A stretch of 64,000 bases of DNA from Paraperibacillus marinus (lineage in GTDB: Bacteria; Bacillota; Bacilli; Bacillales; DSM-1321), in contig NZ_CP143542.1 of NCBI RefSeq assembly GCF_046237605.1, positions 2,356,001 through 2,420,000 on the forward strand. Reading direction: 5' to 3'. The translations under genes were made by a program, and so were the position numbers. This document shows positions 43,288-51,298 of this stretch, in pieces; position 1 is the stretch's first letter, and every line of letters begins with the position of its first letter. The notes under the pieces are model-generated. The model was given only the letters and a program-made list of their open reading frames with translations. It did no database searches and was not told the DNA's origin.

Positions 43288-44277
43288 CTATCTCACTGCC
43301 TGCCGGCCCTGCAGGGTGACCGGTGCTTTTTTGGCTGCCGATTCATAGGCCGCAAGCGCTGCCTCCACTGCCCTCATGCCGTCGGTGCCCGTGACGCTCG
43401 GCTCACTTACATTCGCTGCACTATCCAGGAAGTCCCGGACGAGCTCGGCATCCATGTTGTCGCCCCAATAATCCCAGGCAGCTCCGCCCGGCGAGTACAC
43501 ATCCACCTTCTGTGCGAATGCATCGACCTTCAGCGTCCCCTCGCTTCCAATGATCTCAAGCGTCACATCTCCCCAGGTCGGGAATGTGTCATTGCGGGAC
43601 CAGCTGCAATCGAGGGTGGCGAACACTCCGTTTTCAAATTCAAAGGTCAAAAGACCGCAGTCATCGATATCGGTATCGGAAAATTTCTGGTCAATCTCCG
43701 CATACACTTCCTTCAGTTCTGAACCGAGAAACCATCTCATCAGGTCTGCCACATGCACCGTATGGTCCATCACGGCGCCGCCGCCTGATAATTCCTTGTC
43801 CACGAACCAGCCGCCTGGATTCGTGCCGCGGTTCGTGCCCTTGATGGCGAAGATCTCCCCGAGGCCGCCGCTTTCCACGATGCTTTTCGCCCGCTTCACG
43901 GCCGTATTGAACCGGACTGGAAACGCAGTCTGGAGAATCACTCCCTCTTCCCTGCATACATCAATCATTTCCTGTGCGTCCTCAAGCGACGGTGCGAGCG
44001 GCTTTTCACAGAGAACGTGCACCCCGGCCCTGGCGGCAGCCAGGGTATGTTCGTGATGTTTGCTGTTTTCAGAGGTGATGATGACCGCATCCAGGTCCTG
44101 TTTCAACAATTCCTCATACTGGCGGTAATAAGTTGTGCCGAATTTCTCAGCTGCCTGAGTTCCCCGGGAGTCCTGCTCGTCCGCAATCCCAATAAGCTCC
44201 ACTCCTTCAATCTTCTTCAGTGCATCTGCATATGAAAAGGCATGTGAATGGGCAAAACTGATGATTCCTACTCTCAT
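43288..44277 (-). CDS. Gfo/Idh/MocA family oxidoreductase 2, with altered Rossmann loop
   Basis: 329 residues. The catalytic block VLCEKPLAPSLEDA and the GGGAVMDHTVHVADLMRWFLG His block are intact. The N-terminal nucleotide loop reads VGIISFAHSHAFSYADAL, lacking the GxGxxG of its two operon mates. This variant occurs in a distinct branch of the family and may alter cofactor binding. The start overlaps the stop of the upstream gene by 4 bases (GGAGG upstream). Confidence 0.88.
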   Translation of the reverse strand: MRVGIISFAHSHAFSYADALKKIEGVELIGIADEQDSRGTQAAEKFGTTYYRQYEELLKQDLDAVIITSENSKHHEHTLAAARAGVHVLCEKPLAPSLEDAQEMIDVCREEGVILQTAFPVRFNTAVKRAKSIVESGGLGEIFAIKGTNRGTNPGGWFVDKELSGGGAVMDHTVHVADLMRWFLGSELKEVYAEIDQKFSDTDIDDCGLLTFEFENGVFATLDCSWSRNDTFPTWGDVTLEIIGSEGTLKVDAFAQKVDVYSPGGAAWDYWGDNMDAELVRDFLDSAANVSEPSVTGTDGMRAVEAALAAYESAAKKAPVTLQGRQAVR

Positions 44278-45293
44278 CCGTGCTGCACCTCCTCTTTTAA
44301 GGTTTCATCCAGGACAATTTCTTTCCCTGTTTTCATCGACTCCAGCGCGGCCAGCGCAATCTCCATCGCCTTGTAGGCATCTTCGGCCGATACGATCGGT
44401 TCTTCCCCTGACTTGATGCATTGTATAAAATGGGTCAGTTCTTCAAAATAAGGATTCTGCTTCAGTGGACTTTCAGGGACAGCCACACCGCCTGCTGCCG
44501 CGCTTTCGCCCCGCCCTTCAAAAATGACCGGTACCGATTTTTTGCTGTCATGATCAATGATTCCTTCGCTGCCAGCAAATTCGAACTGAGTCGAGAAGCC
44601 CTGATGTGCCCAGGTTCCCTCCACATGGGCAATCACTCCGCTCTTGAATCTCAGGGTGACCAATGAATAATCACGGTGCTTAAGTCCGCCGTCCTTGATG
44701 CCTTTGGCAAAGACCCTTTCTACATCACCAAAGCACCATCTCAGGAAATCAAAGTCGTGGATGATCATATCAAGAACAAGCCCGCCGCTTGCCTCATAAT
44801 CGGCATACCAGTCATTCGACCCCATCGGGAACTGTCCGCCTCTTGTAGTCCTGACCATTCCCACCTTCCCGATTCGGCCTTCCTCAATGATTTGCTTGGC
44901 CCGCACATATTCAGGAAAAAAGCGGACCACATGGCCGACATACAGCTTCACATTCTTTTCCCGGCAGTAATCAATCATTTCCCGCGCATCCGCAAGGCTT
45001 CTTGCCAGCGGCTTTTCGCAGACAACGTGAAGGCCGAGGTCGGCTGCCTTCTTCACAAATGGCTTATGAAACGGAGTCGGCAGGCATACGGAAACAACAT
45101 CCAAAGGGGGCAGAGCCGCCACAGCCTCTTCAAAGCTTTCAAAAGCCTTGGTGTTCAACCGGTTGGCAAGCTCTTCTGCCTTTTCCAGATTTACGTCCAC
45201 AATCCCGCAGAGGACGGCATCCTCCATGCCGGTATAGGCAGCACCATGCGTACCTCCCATGGTGCCGGCCCCAATCAACAGAACGTTCAACAT
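44274..45293 (-). CDS. Gfo/Idh/MocA family oxidoreductase 3
   Basis: About 339 residues. Rossmann motif LLIGAGTMGGTHGAAY, catalytic VVCEKPLARSLADA, and ASGGLVLDMIIHDFDFLRWCFG with the usual Asp/His of the active site; this resembles inositol 2-dehydrogenase-type members. The ATG at 45293 is preferred, as AAGGAGGAG lies 8-10 bases upstream; the frame is open further up into the kinase gene. Translationally coupled to the next gene. Confidence 0.9.
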   Translation of the reverse strand: MLNVLLIGAGTMGGTHGAAYTGMEDAVLCGIVDVNLEKAEELANRLNTKAFESFEEAVAALPPLDVVSVCLPTPFHKPFVKKAADLGLHVVCEKPLARSLADAREMIDYCREKNVKLYVGHVVRFFPEYVRAKQIIEEGRIGKVGMVRTTRGGQFPMGSNDWYADYEASGGLVLDMIIHDFDFLRWCFGDVERVFAKGIKDGGLKHRDYSLVTLRFKSGVIAHVEGTWAHQGFSTQFEFAGSEGIIDHDSKKSVPVIFEGRGESAAAGGVAVPESPLKQNPYFEELTHFIQCIKSGEEPIVSAEDAYKAMEIALAALESMKTGKEIVLDETLKEEVQHG

Positions 45294-45312
45294 ATGTAAC
45301 TCCTCCTTTTCG

Positions 45313-46299
45313 TTATAAAGCGTATGTTTCACCAGGACGTGCAAAGCCGTGAGCCTCTTCTTCCCCGCCGCCATACAGGCAGGCGGCCCCGAGCACAGGG
45401 GCACATCTGCCGAGTGCGGACACCCTGATATCGACGTCCTTCACCATGCTCTCAATGCCATGTTTCTGGATGGTCTTCTGAATGGCCGGAAGCAGGAACT
45501 CCGATTCATTCATCACCCCTCCGCCGAGGATCACGGTTTCGGTATTGAAGAGATGAATGAGATTGATCAGACCAAGTCCGAGATGACCTCCGATTTCCTC
45601 CAGGATACTGATGGAAAAAGGATCTCCCTGCCGTGCGGCCGCCCCTATTTCCTTGGCTGTCAAGTGACCGCCCGGAGTAAGGATCGTACTCCTGGCGCCG
45701 TTTTTCAGCCTCTCGTCAGCGAGGGCTGCCAGTGCCGGGCCGGATGCATAATTCTCAAGGCAGCCTCTGTTGCCGCAAGCGCATGCCGGGCCGTTCAGGT
45801 TGATTGAGATATGTCCGAATTCGCCGGCACTGTCTCCCCTTCCGGTAATCAGGCTGCCACCGCTGATGATTCCGGCCCCGATTCCTGTACTCACGGTGAT
45901 ATAAATCACATTCTGCCTGCCGCGTCCGCCGCCTAGCTGCCATTCACCTATGGCCGCGGCGTTGGCGTCATTGTACAGGCGGACGGGAAGTCCCCATTCC
46001 TGTTCCATGAGACTGCCGATTTTCAGGGACTCAATGCCGAGGTTGGCCGCATACAGAATTTCCTTTTTAGCGGAATCGATCACCCCGGCTGATGCCACTC
46101 CGATTCCTTTGATATCAAAAGAGCTTCCTGTTTCCATGAGTTGCTGTACGGTATCCAGCACCTGATGGATAAGCGTATCCCCTTTACGGGTTGGCTGCTC
46201 GATTTCTGCCGCAATCTTTCCGTCTGGGGTGACAAGGGCAGCAAGCAGCTTGGTGCCGCCGATATCCACCCCGATTGAAACGGTCTCCCTTTTTTTCAT
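45313..46299 (-). CDS. ROK family sugar kinase
   Basis: 328 residues: ATP site VDIGGTKLLAALV, catalytic NDANAAAIGEWQLGGGRG Asp, GHISINLNGPACACGNRGCLENY with the CxCGxxGC zinc site. No DNA-binding domain, so an enzyme (glucokinase, fructokinase or allose/mannose-type) rather than a repressor. GGGAGG precedes the ATG. It follows the permeases and probably phosphorylates the monosaccharide released or formed by the downstream enzymes. Confidence 0.9.
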   Translation of the reverse strand: MKKRETVSIGVDIGGTKLLAALVTPDGKIAAEIEQPTRKGDTLIHQVLDTVQQLMETGSSFDIKGIGVASAGVIDSAKKEILYAANLGIESLKIGSLMEQEWGLPVRLYNDANAAAIGEWQLGGGRGRQNVIYITVSTGIGAGIISGGSLITGRGDSAGEFGHISINLNGPACACGNRGCLENYASGPALAALADERLKNGARSTILTPGGHLTAKEIGAAARQGDPFSISILEEIGGHLGLGLINLIHLFNTETVILGGGVMNESEFLLPAIQKTIQKHGIESMVKDVDIRVSALGRCAPVLGAACLYGGGEEEAHGFARPGETYAL

Positions 46300-46321
46300 T
46301 GCAGTCCCTCCCTGCTTGTCT

Positions 46322-47137
46322 TTACCTTCTTACTCCGCTTAACGAAATGCCGGCAATCAAGTACTTTTGCAACAGAATGAACATGATGATCATGGGGATG
46401 GTCGATAACAGTGCACCGGCCATCAGAAGCGGATAGTTTGTTGAATACTGTCCCTGGAAAGACGATATCCCGATTGAGAGGACCCTCATGTTCTCAGAAT
46501 TGGTCATGATGAGCGGCCAGAGGAAATCATTCCAGGATGCAAGGGCCGTGAAGATGCCAAGGGCGATCAGGGCCGGTGTGGCATTCGGCAGCAGCACCCT
46601 CCAGTAAATGCCCCACCAGGAACACCCGTCAATGATAGCCGCTTCATCCAATTCCTTTGGGATGCCCATGAAGAACTGCCTCAGGAGAAACACGCCGAAT
46701 GCGCTGAAGATGCCGGGTACAATCAAGGCATAAAACGTATCAATCCAGCCGAGCGAGGTCATGATCGCAAAGTTCGGGATCAGGATAACCTGCGGCGGTA
46801 CCATCAATACGGATAGAATGATGATGAAGATCGTATTCTTGAACGGAAAATTCATGCGGGCGAACGCGAAAGCTGCCATCGAACATAGAAACAGCTGAAA
46901 CAGTGTCCTCCCGACTGTCACGATGATCGTGTTTGTGTAATATTTCATGAAATCGACACTCTCGAAAACTTTCGCGAAATTTTCCGGGTGAAAATCCTTA
47001 GGGATGATTTCCGGCGGCACCTTCATGGAGGCGCCGTAGCTTTTCAGTGAAGTTGAAATCATCCAGAGGAACGGCACCATCATGATGAGCGCCCCGATGA
47101 TCAATAGAGCATGACTGCCAAGCTTTCTTTCCTTCAT
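46322..47137 (-). CDS. Carbohydrate ABC transporter permease (MalG class)
   Basis: 271 residues, six helices. EAA loop DEAAIIDGCSWWGIYWRVLLP; C terminus KYLIAGISLSGVRR is typical. AAGGAGGG precedes the ATG. It lies 15 bases after its MalF-type partner. Confidence 0.93.
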   Translation of the reverse strand: MKERKLGSHALLIIGALIMMVPFLWMISTSLKSYGASMKVPPEIIPKDFHPENFAKVFESVDFMKYYTNTIIVTVGRTLFQLFLCSMAAFAFARMNFPFKNTIFIIILSVLMVPPQVILIPNFAIMTSLGWIDTFYALIVPGIFSAFGVFLLRQFFMGIPKELDEAAIIDGCSWWGIYWRVLLPNATPALIALGIFTALASWNDFLWPLIMTNSENMRVLSIGISSFQGQYSTNYPLLMAGALLSTIPMIIMFILLQKYLIAGISLSGVRR

Positions 47138-47152
47138 GAGAGTCCCTCCTTT

Positions 47153-48103
47153 TTAGGAATCATAATGCACCCATTTTTTCTGGAAGACGAACTGGATGAT
47201 GGTGATCGCAAGGATGGCCAGGAATAAGAGAAATGCCTGGGCTGATGCGATGCCCATCTGGGAATACTTGAAGCCGGATTCATAGACGCCGAACACGATG
47301 GTCCGCAGCGGCTCTAGAAGTGCGTTATTGTCCCCGATCATGACATAAATCAGATCAAACATCTGCAGCGAACTGATCATGGCTGTGATGAATACAAAGA
47401 AGAGAGTCGGCGTGATCAGCGGCAGCGTGATGTTTAAGAATTTCTTCATTTTGGACGCGCCGTCAATCTCGGCCGCTTCATAATAGCTCTGCGATACTCC
47501 CTGCAGTCCTGCCAGCAGCAGGATGACATTATGGCCGACCGTCATCCAGACATATACGAGGATGACCGAAAACAGGGCGATGTTCGGGTCGAACAGCCAG
47601 GAAGGCTGCGGAAGGTGAAGCAGGCCGAAAATATAGTTGATCAGCCCGTATTCCGTGTTATACAGCCATTTCCAGACCATCCCGACCGCCACAGGCATCG
47701 TCACGACCGGCAGGAAATAGAGCGTGCGGTACACCACCATACCCTTGATCCGCTGATTCAGCATCAAGGAAATGAGAGTGGCTGCCACAACAGAGAGAGG
47801 AACCGATATAATGGTAAACACTACCGTATTTAAAATGGAACGGCGGAAGGACGGATCCTGTATCAAAGCCTCAATATTGGCAAGGCCCACATAGGCAGGA
47901 GCCGAGATTCCATCCCATTCGGTGAAGGAAATCAGGAAGGAAGCAGCCGCAGGCAGCATATAGAAGCAAAGCAGGCCAAGAAATGTCGGGGCAATGAACA
48001 GCAGCGCATATACCGCTTCCTTATTCAGCTTCTTCCCTTTCTTCTGCACCGATTGGATCATGGCTGTTTTTTCCTTTTCCAGGGACTGTGGTACGATACT
48101 CAT
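47153..48103 (-). CDS. Carbohydrate ABC transporter permease (MalF class)
   Basis: 316 residues with a basic cytoplasmic N terminus, six helices and the EAA loop YEAAEIDGASKMKKFLNITLP. AAGGAGAG precedes the ATG. No ATPase gene is found in the operon, so a shared MsmX-like ATPase is expected. Together with the MalG-class partner and the lipoprotein at 48174 it makes a sugar importer. Confidence 0.93.
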   Translation of the reverse strand: MSIVPQSLEKEKTAMIQSVQKKGKKLNKEAVYALLFIAPTFLGLLCFYMLPAAASFLISFTEWDGISAPAYVGLANIEALIQDPSFRRSILNTVVFTIISVPLSVVAATLISLMLNQRIKGMVVYRTLYFLPVVTMPVAVGMVWKWLYNTEYGLINYIFGLLHLPQPSWLFDPNIALFSVILVYVWMTVGHNVILLLAGLQGVSQSYYEAAEIDGASKMKKFLNITLPLITPTLFFVFITAMISSLQMFDLIYVMIGDNNALLEPLRTIVFGVYESGFKYSQMGIASAQAFLLFLAILAITIIQFVFQKKWVHYDS

Positions 48104-48173
48104 ACAACCTCTCCTTTCAGGCAGCGGTCCGGGATTTTTTCATCTCCCGGCCCGCTTGCTTTTTACTGCAGAA

Positions 48174-49436
48174 TTAGTCTGCCTGTTCTTCCTTCAGAAT
48201 TTTATCCATCTTCTCTGTTACTGTATCAAGCGCTTCATCCAGCGGCTTCTGGCCGAGGTACGCTCCTTGTATTTCTTTGTTTTCGATATCCTGCCATTCC
48301 GCTGTTTTCTCGGAAATCGGATATGGAACACCATATTGCTGGGCATCAAGGAAAACTTTCAGATCAAGAGATGGAATGGATTTCAGCCAGACATCGCTTA
48401 TGCTCTTGTCAGCCGGGATGGAGAATCCTGTTTCCGCGATTACTTGATTTCCTTCTTTGCCTGACAGCGCCTTAATCAGATCCCAGGCTGCATCATCATT
48501 TTTGGTCTTTTTATTCATAGCCCAGCCGATGCCGTGGACGATGGACGCCGGCTTCTTTCCTTTTGGAAGCGGAGCGACACCAAGATTATCTCCAAGCACG
48601 CCTTTATACTCGCCGGCACTTACGGAGATTCCCGGGAGCATGGCCGCCTTTTCAGAAATGAACAGCTGCTTTCCTTCTGTTTCCATGATGGTTTTCGCAG
48701 ATGGGAATATTCCTTTGTCTATCATCTTTTGAACAAAATGGAAGGCTTCCTTGGCTTCAGGAGAATTGAAGCCTGACTTTGTCTTGTCATCGCTGATCAT
48801 ATAGCCGCCTGCCTGAGGAATGAGGTTATAATAGCCCTGCTGATTCGCTTTTACATCAAAGGCATAGCCATAGACTCCGTTTTTCTTATCGGTAAGCTGG
48901 CCGCCGACTTTTTCGATATCTTCCCAAGTCCAGTTTTCATCCGGATAAGGAATGCCCTTTTTGTCGAAGAACTTCTTGTTATAATAAAGGCCGACTGAAT
49001 CAATGAAATAAGGCGCTGCATGCAGCTTTCCTTCATACGTATATAAATCGACGACGGCCGGGAAATAATCATCCTTTTTATAGTCGCCATCTTTTTTGAT
49101 GTAAGGCTCAAGATCCTGAATGTACCCTTTTGATGCATATTGATAAAAATTCGGGCCGTTCATCCAGAACACATCAGGCCCTTTGCCGCCGCTGATGCTC
49201 GTTTTCAATTTTGTCCAATACTCCTCCCACGGCGAGTACGTCACATTTACCTTGATATCGGGATGCTCTTTCTTAAAGGCCTCAATGGACTTGTTCACAG
49301 CATCTTTTGTATTTTCATCCCAAAGGGCCACTTCAAGCGTCTTTTTCCCGCCGGCACTGCTCTTTGAGCTGCTGCAGGCAGACATTGCAAACACCATGAC
49401 CATCAGCAATAAGTAAACCAAAAGCCTTTTCTTCAT
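48174..49436 (-). CDS. Sugar-binding lipoprotein of ABC importer
   Basis: About 420 residues. Lipobox MSAC after a Leu/Val-rich signal; mature part opens KKTLEVALWDENTKDAVNKS, the family 1 sugar-binding class. The ATG at 49436 has GAGGGGG upstream; the frame is open five codons earlier. A 141-base gap separates it from the ROK repressor stop, so it may have its own promoter there; no clear one was seen. Confidence 0.9.
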   Translation of the reverse strand: MKKRLLVYLLLMVMVFAMSACSSSKSSAGGKKTLEVALWDENTKDAVNKSIEAFKKEHPDIKVNVTYSPWEEYWTKLKTSISGGKGPDVFWMNGPNFYQYASKGYIQDLEPYIKKDGDYKKDDYFPAVVDLYTYEGKLHAAPYFIDSVGLYYNKKFFDKKGIPYPDENWTWEDIEKVGGQLTDKKNGVYGYAFDVKANQQGYYNLIPQAGGYMISDDKTKSGFNSPEAKEAFHFVQKMIDKGIFPSAKTIMETEGKQLFISEKAAMLPGISVSAGEYKGVLGDNLGVAPLPKGKKPASIVHGIGWAMNKKTKNDDAAWDLIKALSGKEGNQVIAETGFSIPADKSISDVWLKSIPSLDLKVFLDAQQYGVPYPISEKTAEWQDIENKEIQGAYLGQKPLDEALDTVTEKMDKILKEEQAD

Positions 49437-49577
49437 TTTTATCCCCCTCATGATATTGTCCTAAGAACTTATGTGTCACCAAACCTAGGAAACTCATACG
49501 TATGTAAGTGGATTCTGGAAGCACTTCTTTTGGGCACTTGCAGCAAGATGATGAGCATCACCTCCTTAAATGGATTA

Positions 49578-50786
49578 TCAGGTAATCGAAAACTGGTATT
49601 TCTCCTGCAGCAGCACAGCCGCGGCCCCCATCAGTTCAAACTCAAGGCCCAGCGAAGTCGGCTGGATATTCATTTCATCCTTAAGAATCGGAATCACATG
49701 CATGCTCACACGGTTCCGGATCATCTCGAGCAGAATCCTGTTCTCCTGGACGATATCACCGCTCAAAATGATTACCTCCGGATTGAGGAAGTGAATGGCA
49801 TTCACGATTCCAGCTGAGATATGGCCGGCAATCTCCTCCATGATATCGAGGCAGATCACATCCCCTTCATTCAGTGCTGAGACGAAAACAGAAGGAGTGA
49901 TCCGGCTGAAATCATTTTCGATGGAATCCCGCAGTGCCGTTTCCCTCCTCGTGGTCATGAGGGCCGAGACAATTTTGGAATACACAGCCGGCCAGTTCAC
50001 ATAGTTTTCAAGGCAGCCTTCATTTCCGCATTCACATTTCAAGCCTCCTTTGACGATGGTCGTGTGGCCAAGCTCCCCCGCACTTCCTTTAAAGCCTCTG
50101 ATGATCTTGCCATTCACCATGATTCCGGATCCGACTCCGTCCCCGATCGTGATGTACACCAGATCTTTATAATGGCCGAAGGAGCCAAAGAAATTCTCCG
50201 CCAGCACAAACGCATTCGTGTCATTGTCCATGAAAGCCGGAAGACTGAAGCGTTCCTCGACCATCTCCTTCAGCCTGATGTCAAACAGCTTCAGCTTATT
50301 GTTATAGGCGATGATTCCATTAACTGAATCGACTATCCCTGGAGTGATGATCGAGATACCTTCACAGCTGTCCAGATTATCCTTCGACTCCAGGAACCCT
50401 TCAATGATATCGAGCATCAGCGTGATGACTGCCATTCCTTCTGTACCGTTTGTCGGATAAACTTCCTTGCGGAGGATGCTGCCTTCAAGGTTCATTTCTG
50501 ATATTTTAATAGCAGAGTTATTGAGCGAAACCCCGATCACATATTTAGCATGCGGATTGAAGCGCAGCAGCACCGGCTTACGGCCGCCGTTCGAGATTCC
50601 GACGCCGTCCTCCCGCACCACTCCCTCGCTGATCAGCTCCGATACGGCCGAAGTGACCGTTGTCGGGCTGATATTGATCTGTTTCGCGATATCGCTTCTT
50701 GAGATCGGCCCCTGCTTCCGGATCGTATCCAGAATGATTGACCGATTCAGCTCCTGCATCAATTTTAAATCTCCAGTCCTTCTCAT
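49578..50786 (-). CDS. ROK family transcriptional repressor (XylR/NagC type)
   Basis: About 402 residues. An N-terminal winged helix-turn-helix (RKQGPISRSDIAKQINISPTTV, shown in part, and VSELISEG) precedes a ROK sugar-kinase-like domain with YITIGDGVGSGIMVNGK, GELGHTTIVKGG and the zinc site CECGNEGCLENY. The ATG at 50786 has GAGGAG 8 bases upstream. It heads the operon and probably represses the importer and enzymes until the sugar binds. Confidence 0.92.
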   Translation of the reverse strand: MRRTGDLKLMQELNRSIILDTIRKQGPISRSDIAKQINISPTTVTSAVSELISEGVVREDGVGISNGGRKPVLLRFNPHAKYVIGVSLNNSAIKISEMNLEGSILRKEVYPTNGTEGMAVITLMLDIIEGFLESKDNLDSCEGISIITPGIVDSVNGIIAYNNKLKLFDIRLKEMVEERFSLPAFMDNDTNAFVLAENFFGSFGHYKDLVYITIGDGVGSGIMVNGKIIRGFKGSAGELGHTTIVKGGLKCECGNEGCLENYVNWPAVYSKIVSALMTTRRETALRDSIENDFSRITPSVFVSALNEGDVICLDIMEEIAGHISAGIVNAIHFLNPEVIILSGDIVQENRILLEMIRNRVSMHVIPILKDEMNIQPTSLGLEFELMGAAAVLLQEKYQFSIT

Positions 50787-50956
50787 AACCTGCACTCCTC
50801 AACATTCATTAATCACTTACTTTTTTCAGTGACTTTATAAAGTTCTTTCAACGAAGAGAGAAAAAGGCATATCCTCCAGGTAAATAGGAATGCAACCTGT
50901 TTGTCTTTCTCCACTCTCTTTACTAAGTACTTATAGATTAAACGGAATATTCAAAA

Positions 50957-50971
50957 ATGTAAACGCTTTTA
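50957..50971. promoter_or_regulatory. cre-like site between the ROK repressor and GDPD copy 2
   Basis: ATGTAAACGCTTTTA matches 14 of 15 defined or free positions of WTGNAANCGNWNNCW. It lies in the 50787-51298 divergent intergenic region, 170 bases from the repressor start. The region otherwise holds the PhoP-box-like array at 51183. Confidence 0.45.
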
Positions 50972-51182
50972 TACAAATAATTATAAATTTTCTGAATCTT
51001 TTTAGGTCCTCTTTCCTACTGAATCTACAGACTACTTTATGTCATTTTTCTGCATCCTTAAAGCTTTTTGTAAGGAAACCTTCCGTTTATTTTAATGAGT
51101 TTGGTATCCTGATAAGCAGTTTTTGCCACTGGACAAATAAGCCTTCTGGCATATATCTCCAAACTCAGACAGCACGTTACTA

Positions 51183-51210
51183 TTAACAATAGATTTACCA
51201 TTACCTTACA
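51183..51210 (+). promoter_or_regulatory. PhoP-box-like direct repeats upstream of GDPD copy 2
   Basis: TTAACA (51183), TTTACC (51194) and CTTACA (51205) recur with an exact 11-base period, the spacing of Bacillus PhoP sites (TT[A/T/C]ACA with about 5 bases between). A TATAAC -10-like box follows at 51231-51236, about 20 bases later, the expected geometry for activation. Only three repeats, two with a mismatch. Confidence 0.5.
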
Positions 51211-51298
51211 TCACAGCAATATTCATCCTGTATAACAGAAGGTGCATCAAGTAGATACAGAGGGTTAATAAACTACTAATCTATTATTGGAGGTACCT

